A DNA stretch of 64,000 nt, taken from assembly GCA_030041375.1 (NCBI GenBank), contig JASHOA010000024.1:124001-188000 (forward strand). Direction: 5' to 3'. Positions 63,515-64,000 of the stretch are shown piece after piece. The DNA is from Acetobacteraceae bacterium (GTDB lineage Bacteria > Pseudomonadota > Alphaproteobacteria > Acetobacterales > Acetobacteraceae). Each line of letters starts with the position of its first letter. Positions within the stretch are counted from its first letter, which is position 1. The position numbers were made by a program, and so were the translations under genes. The notes under the pieces are model-generated. The model was not told where the DNA came from. It did not search any database and was given only the letters and a program-made list of their open reading frames with translations.

Positions 63515-63700
63515 TGGCCGCCGAGGTTCTCCGCGTCGTCGTCGGCGCGGAGCGAAGAGGGAAGCCGGTGCGAAGCCGGGGCTGCCCCCGCAACTGTAAG
63601 CGGCGAGCGGGTGTCCATGAGTGTCACTGGGGTTCGCCCCGGGAAGGCCGGACAGCCGCACCGACCCGCGAGCCAGGAGACCTGCCTCGACACATAACGT
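63515..63700 (+). promoter_or_regulatory. Cobalamin (adenosylcobalamin) riboswitch
   Basis: The conserved core is present in order: GAAGAGGGAAGCCGGTGCGA, GCTGCCCCCGCAACTGTAAG, a CACTGG segment, GGGAAGG, GACCCGCGAGCC and the B12 box AGCCAGGAGACCTGCC (63671-63686). It would lower metE expression when cobalamin is available. Between it and the metE ATG a GC-rich CCCCCGGCGGGG palindrome could form part of the expression platform; whether control is at termination or translation cannot be decided. Confidence 0.93.
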
Positions 63701-63811
63701 CCCCCGGCGGGGTGTCCGGTCGGCCGCATGTTCGCCGTCACGGACGGAGTCCGGGCGGACGTTTGCAGAGCCGGCTGCCGCCTTGCCACCGATCGGCTGG
63801 AGTCTGCTGCC

Positions 63812-64000
63812 ATGGTTGTCACCGTTGCCACGCTTGGCTTTCCCCGCATCGGCCCCCGACGGGAGCTGAAGACAGCCCTGGAAAGCTATTGGGCCGGTAA
63901 AACCAGCCAGTCGGCCCTCCTTGCCGCAGTTGCCGACCTGCGCGCCAAGGCCTGGGCACGGCAGCGCGACCTTGGCGCGGACATCGTCCCCTCCAACGAT
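63812..64000 (+). CDS. metE: Cobalamin-independent methionine synthase, N-terminal part
   Basis: The visible 63 residues read [20 protein letters not shown], then ALESYWAGK and further helices up to [10 protein letters not shown], the typical MetE start that binds 5-methyl-tetrahydropteroyl-glutamate. MetE makes methionine from homocysteine without B12; placing it behind a cobalamin riboswitch means the organism also has B12-dependent MetH or B12 uptake. The ATG lies 125 nt after the B12 box with GGAG upstream. The gene continues beyond the window. Confidence 0.93.
   Translation, partial: MVVTVATLGFPRIGPRRELKTALESYWAGKTSQSALLAAVADLRAKAWARQRDLGADIVPSND

Noticed and set aside
63181-63520. Glycine riboswitch upstream of glyA
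   Set aside because: The space before glyA is occupied by the sdaA remnant, and no tandem glycine-aptamer core is recognisable.
1-64000. tRNA or rRNA genes
   Set aside because: No T-loop/anticodon-like cloverleaf or rRNA signature was noticed; the GGCTCGAATC strings near 38310 and 38415 belong to the palindromic element.

Overview
The window is GC-rich DNA of an alphaproteobacterium, most likely from the Rhodospirillales/Acetobacteraceae. The support is the gene repertoire (glyA-gcvT-gcvP run, long Q-loop cytochrome bd, many sugar ABC importers, a PEP-CTERM protein), the heavy use of ATGA stop/start overlaps, and dispersed palindromic repeats. No rRNA, tRNA, CRISPR array, intact transposase or prophage is visible. 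The species assignment is inference.

Layout. 1-5.6 kb: a minus-strand D-glucarate operon (glycerate 2-kinase, glucarate dehydratase, CoA-binding protein running off the left edge). It is divergent from a fumarylacetoacetase-family gene, with a three-unit 131-bp structured tandem repeat between them. 6-12.3 kb: a plus-strand sulfatase locus with two exported proteins, a formylglycine-generating enzyme, an outer-membrane barrel, two small membrane proteins and a cytoplasmic arylsulfatase. 12.4-17.2 kb: a one-carbon module (S-formylglutathione hydrolase, DUF1989 protein, sarcosine/dimethylglycine dehydrogenase-like flavoprotein) and an unknown protein with a possible Cys-His dyad. 17.5-18.7 kb: truncated genes and a palindromic repeat. 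18.7-21.9 kb: sulfotransferase, glycine-rich PEP-CTERM protein and an unknown protein.

22.3-29 kb: cytochrome bd operon cydA-cydB-cydX-like-(32-aa ORF)-cydD-cydC, with an FNR-like box upstream. 29.5-38.2 kb: mazG, acyl-CoA synthetase, an NTF2-like secreted protein, a c-type haem DUF3365-HAMP sensor followed by a Ser/Thr kinase, a cell-wall amidase, a GH79 glycosidase and a GreA-like factor. 38.3-43.3 kb: LacI regulator plus phytanoyl-CoA dioxygenase-like enzyme, convergent with a sugar ABC importer. 43.5-48.1 kb: palindromic repeat, LacI remnant, a PstS-like protein translationally coupled to an MFS transporter, and a divergent metallophosphoesterase. 48.2-56.9 kb: one six-gene operon with a ribose-type ABC importer and hydantoinase-family HyuA/HyuB.

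57.2-64 kb: glycine/serine/one-carbon genes (gcvR, gcvP, gcvT, glyA), a doubly deleted remnant of serine dehydratase, then a promoter and cobalamin riboswitch driving metE, which runs off the right edge. gcvH is not in this cluster.

The least-explained items are the 131-bp repeat array, the dispersed two-hairpin element (one partial copy supplies the C-terminus and stop codon of an ABC ATPase), the sulfatase locus with its uncharacterised envelope proteins, and the extra small ORF in the cyd operon.
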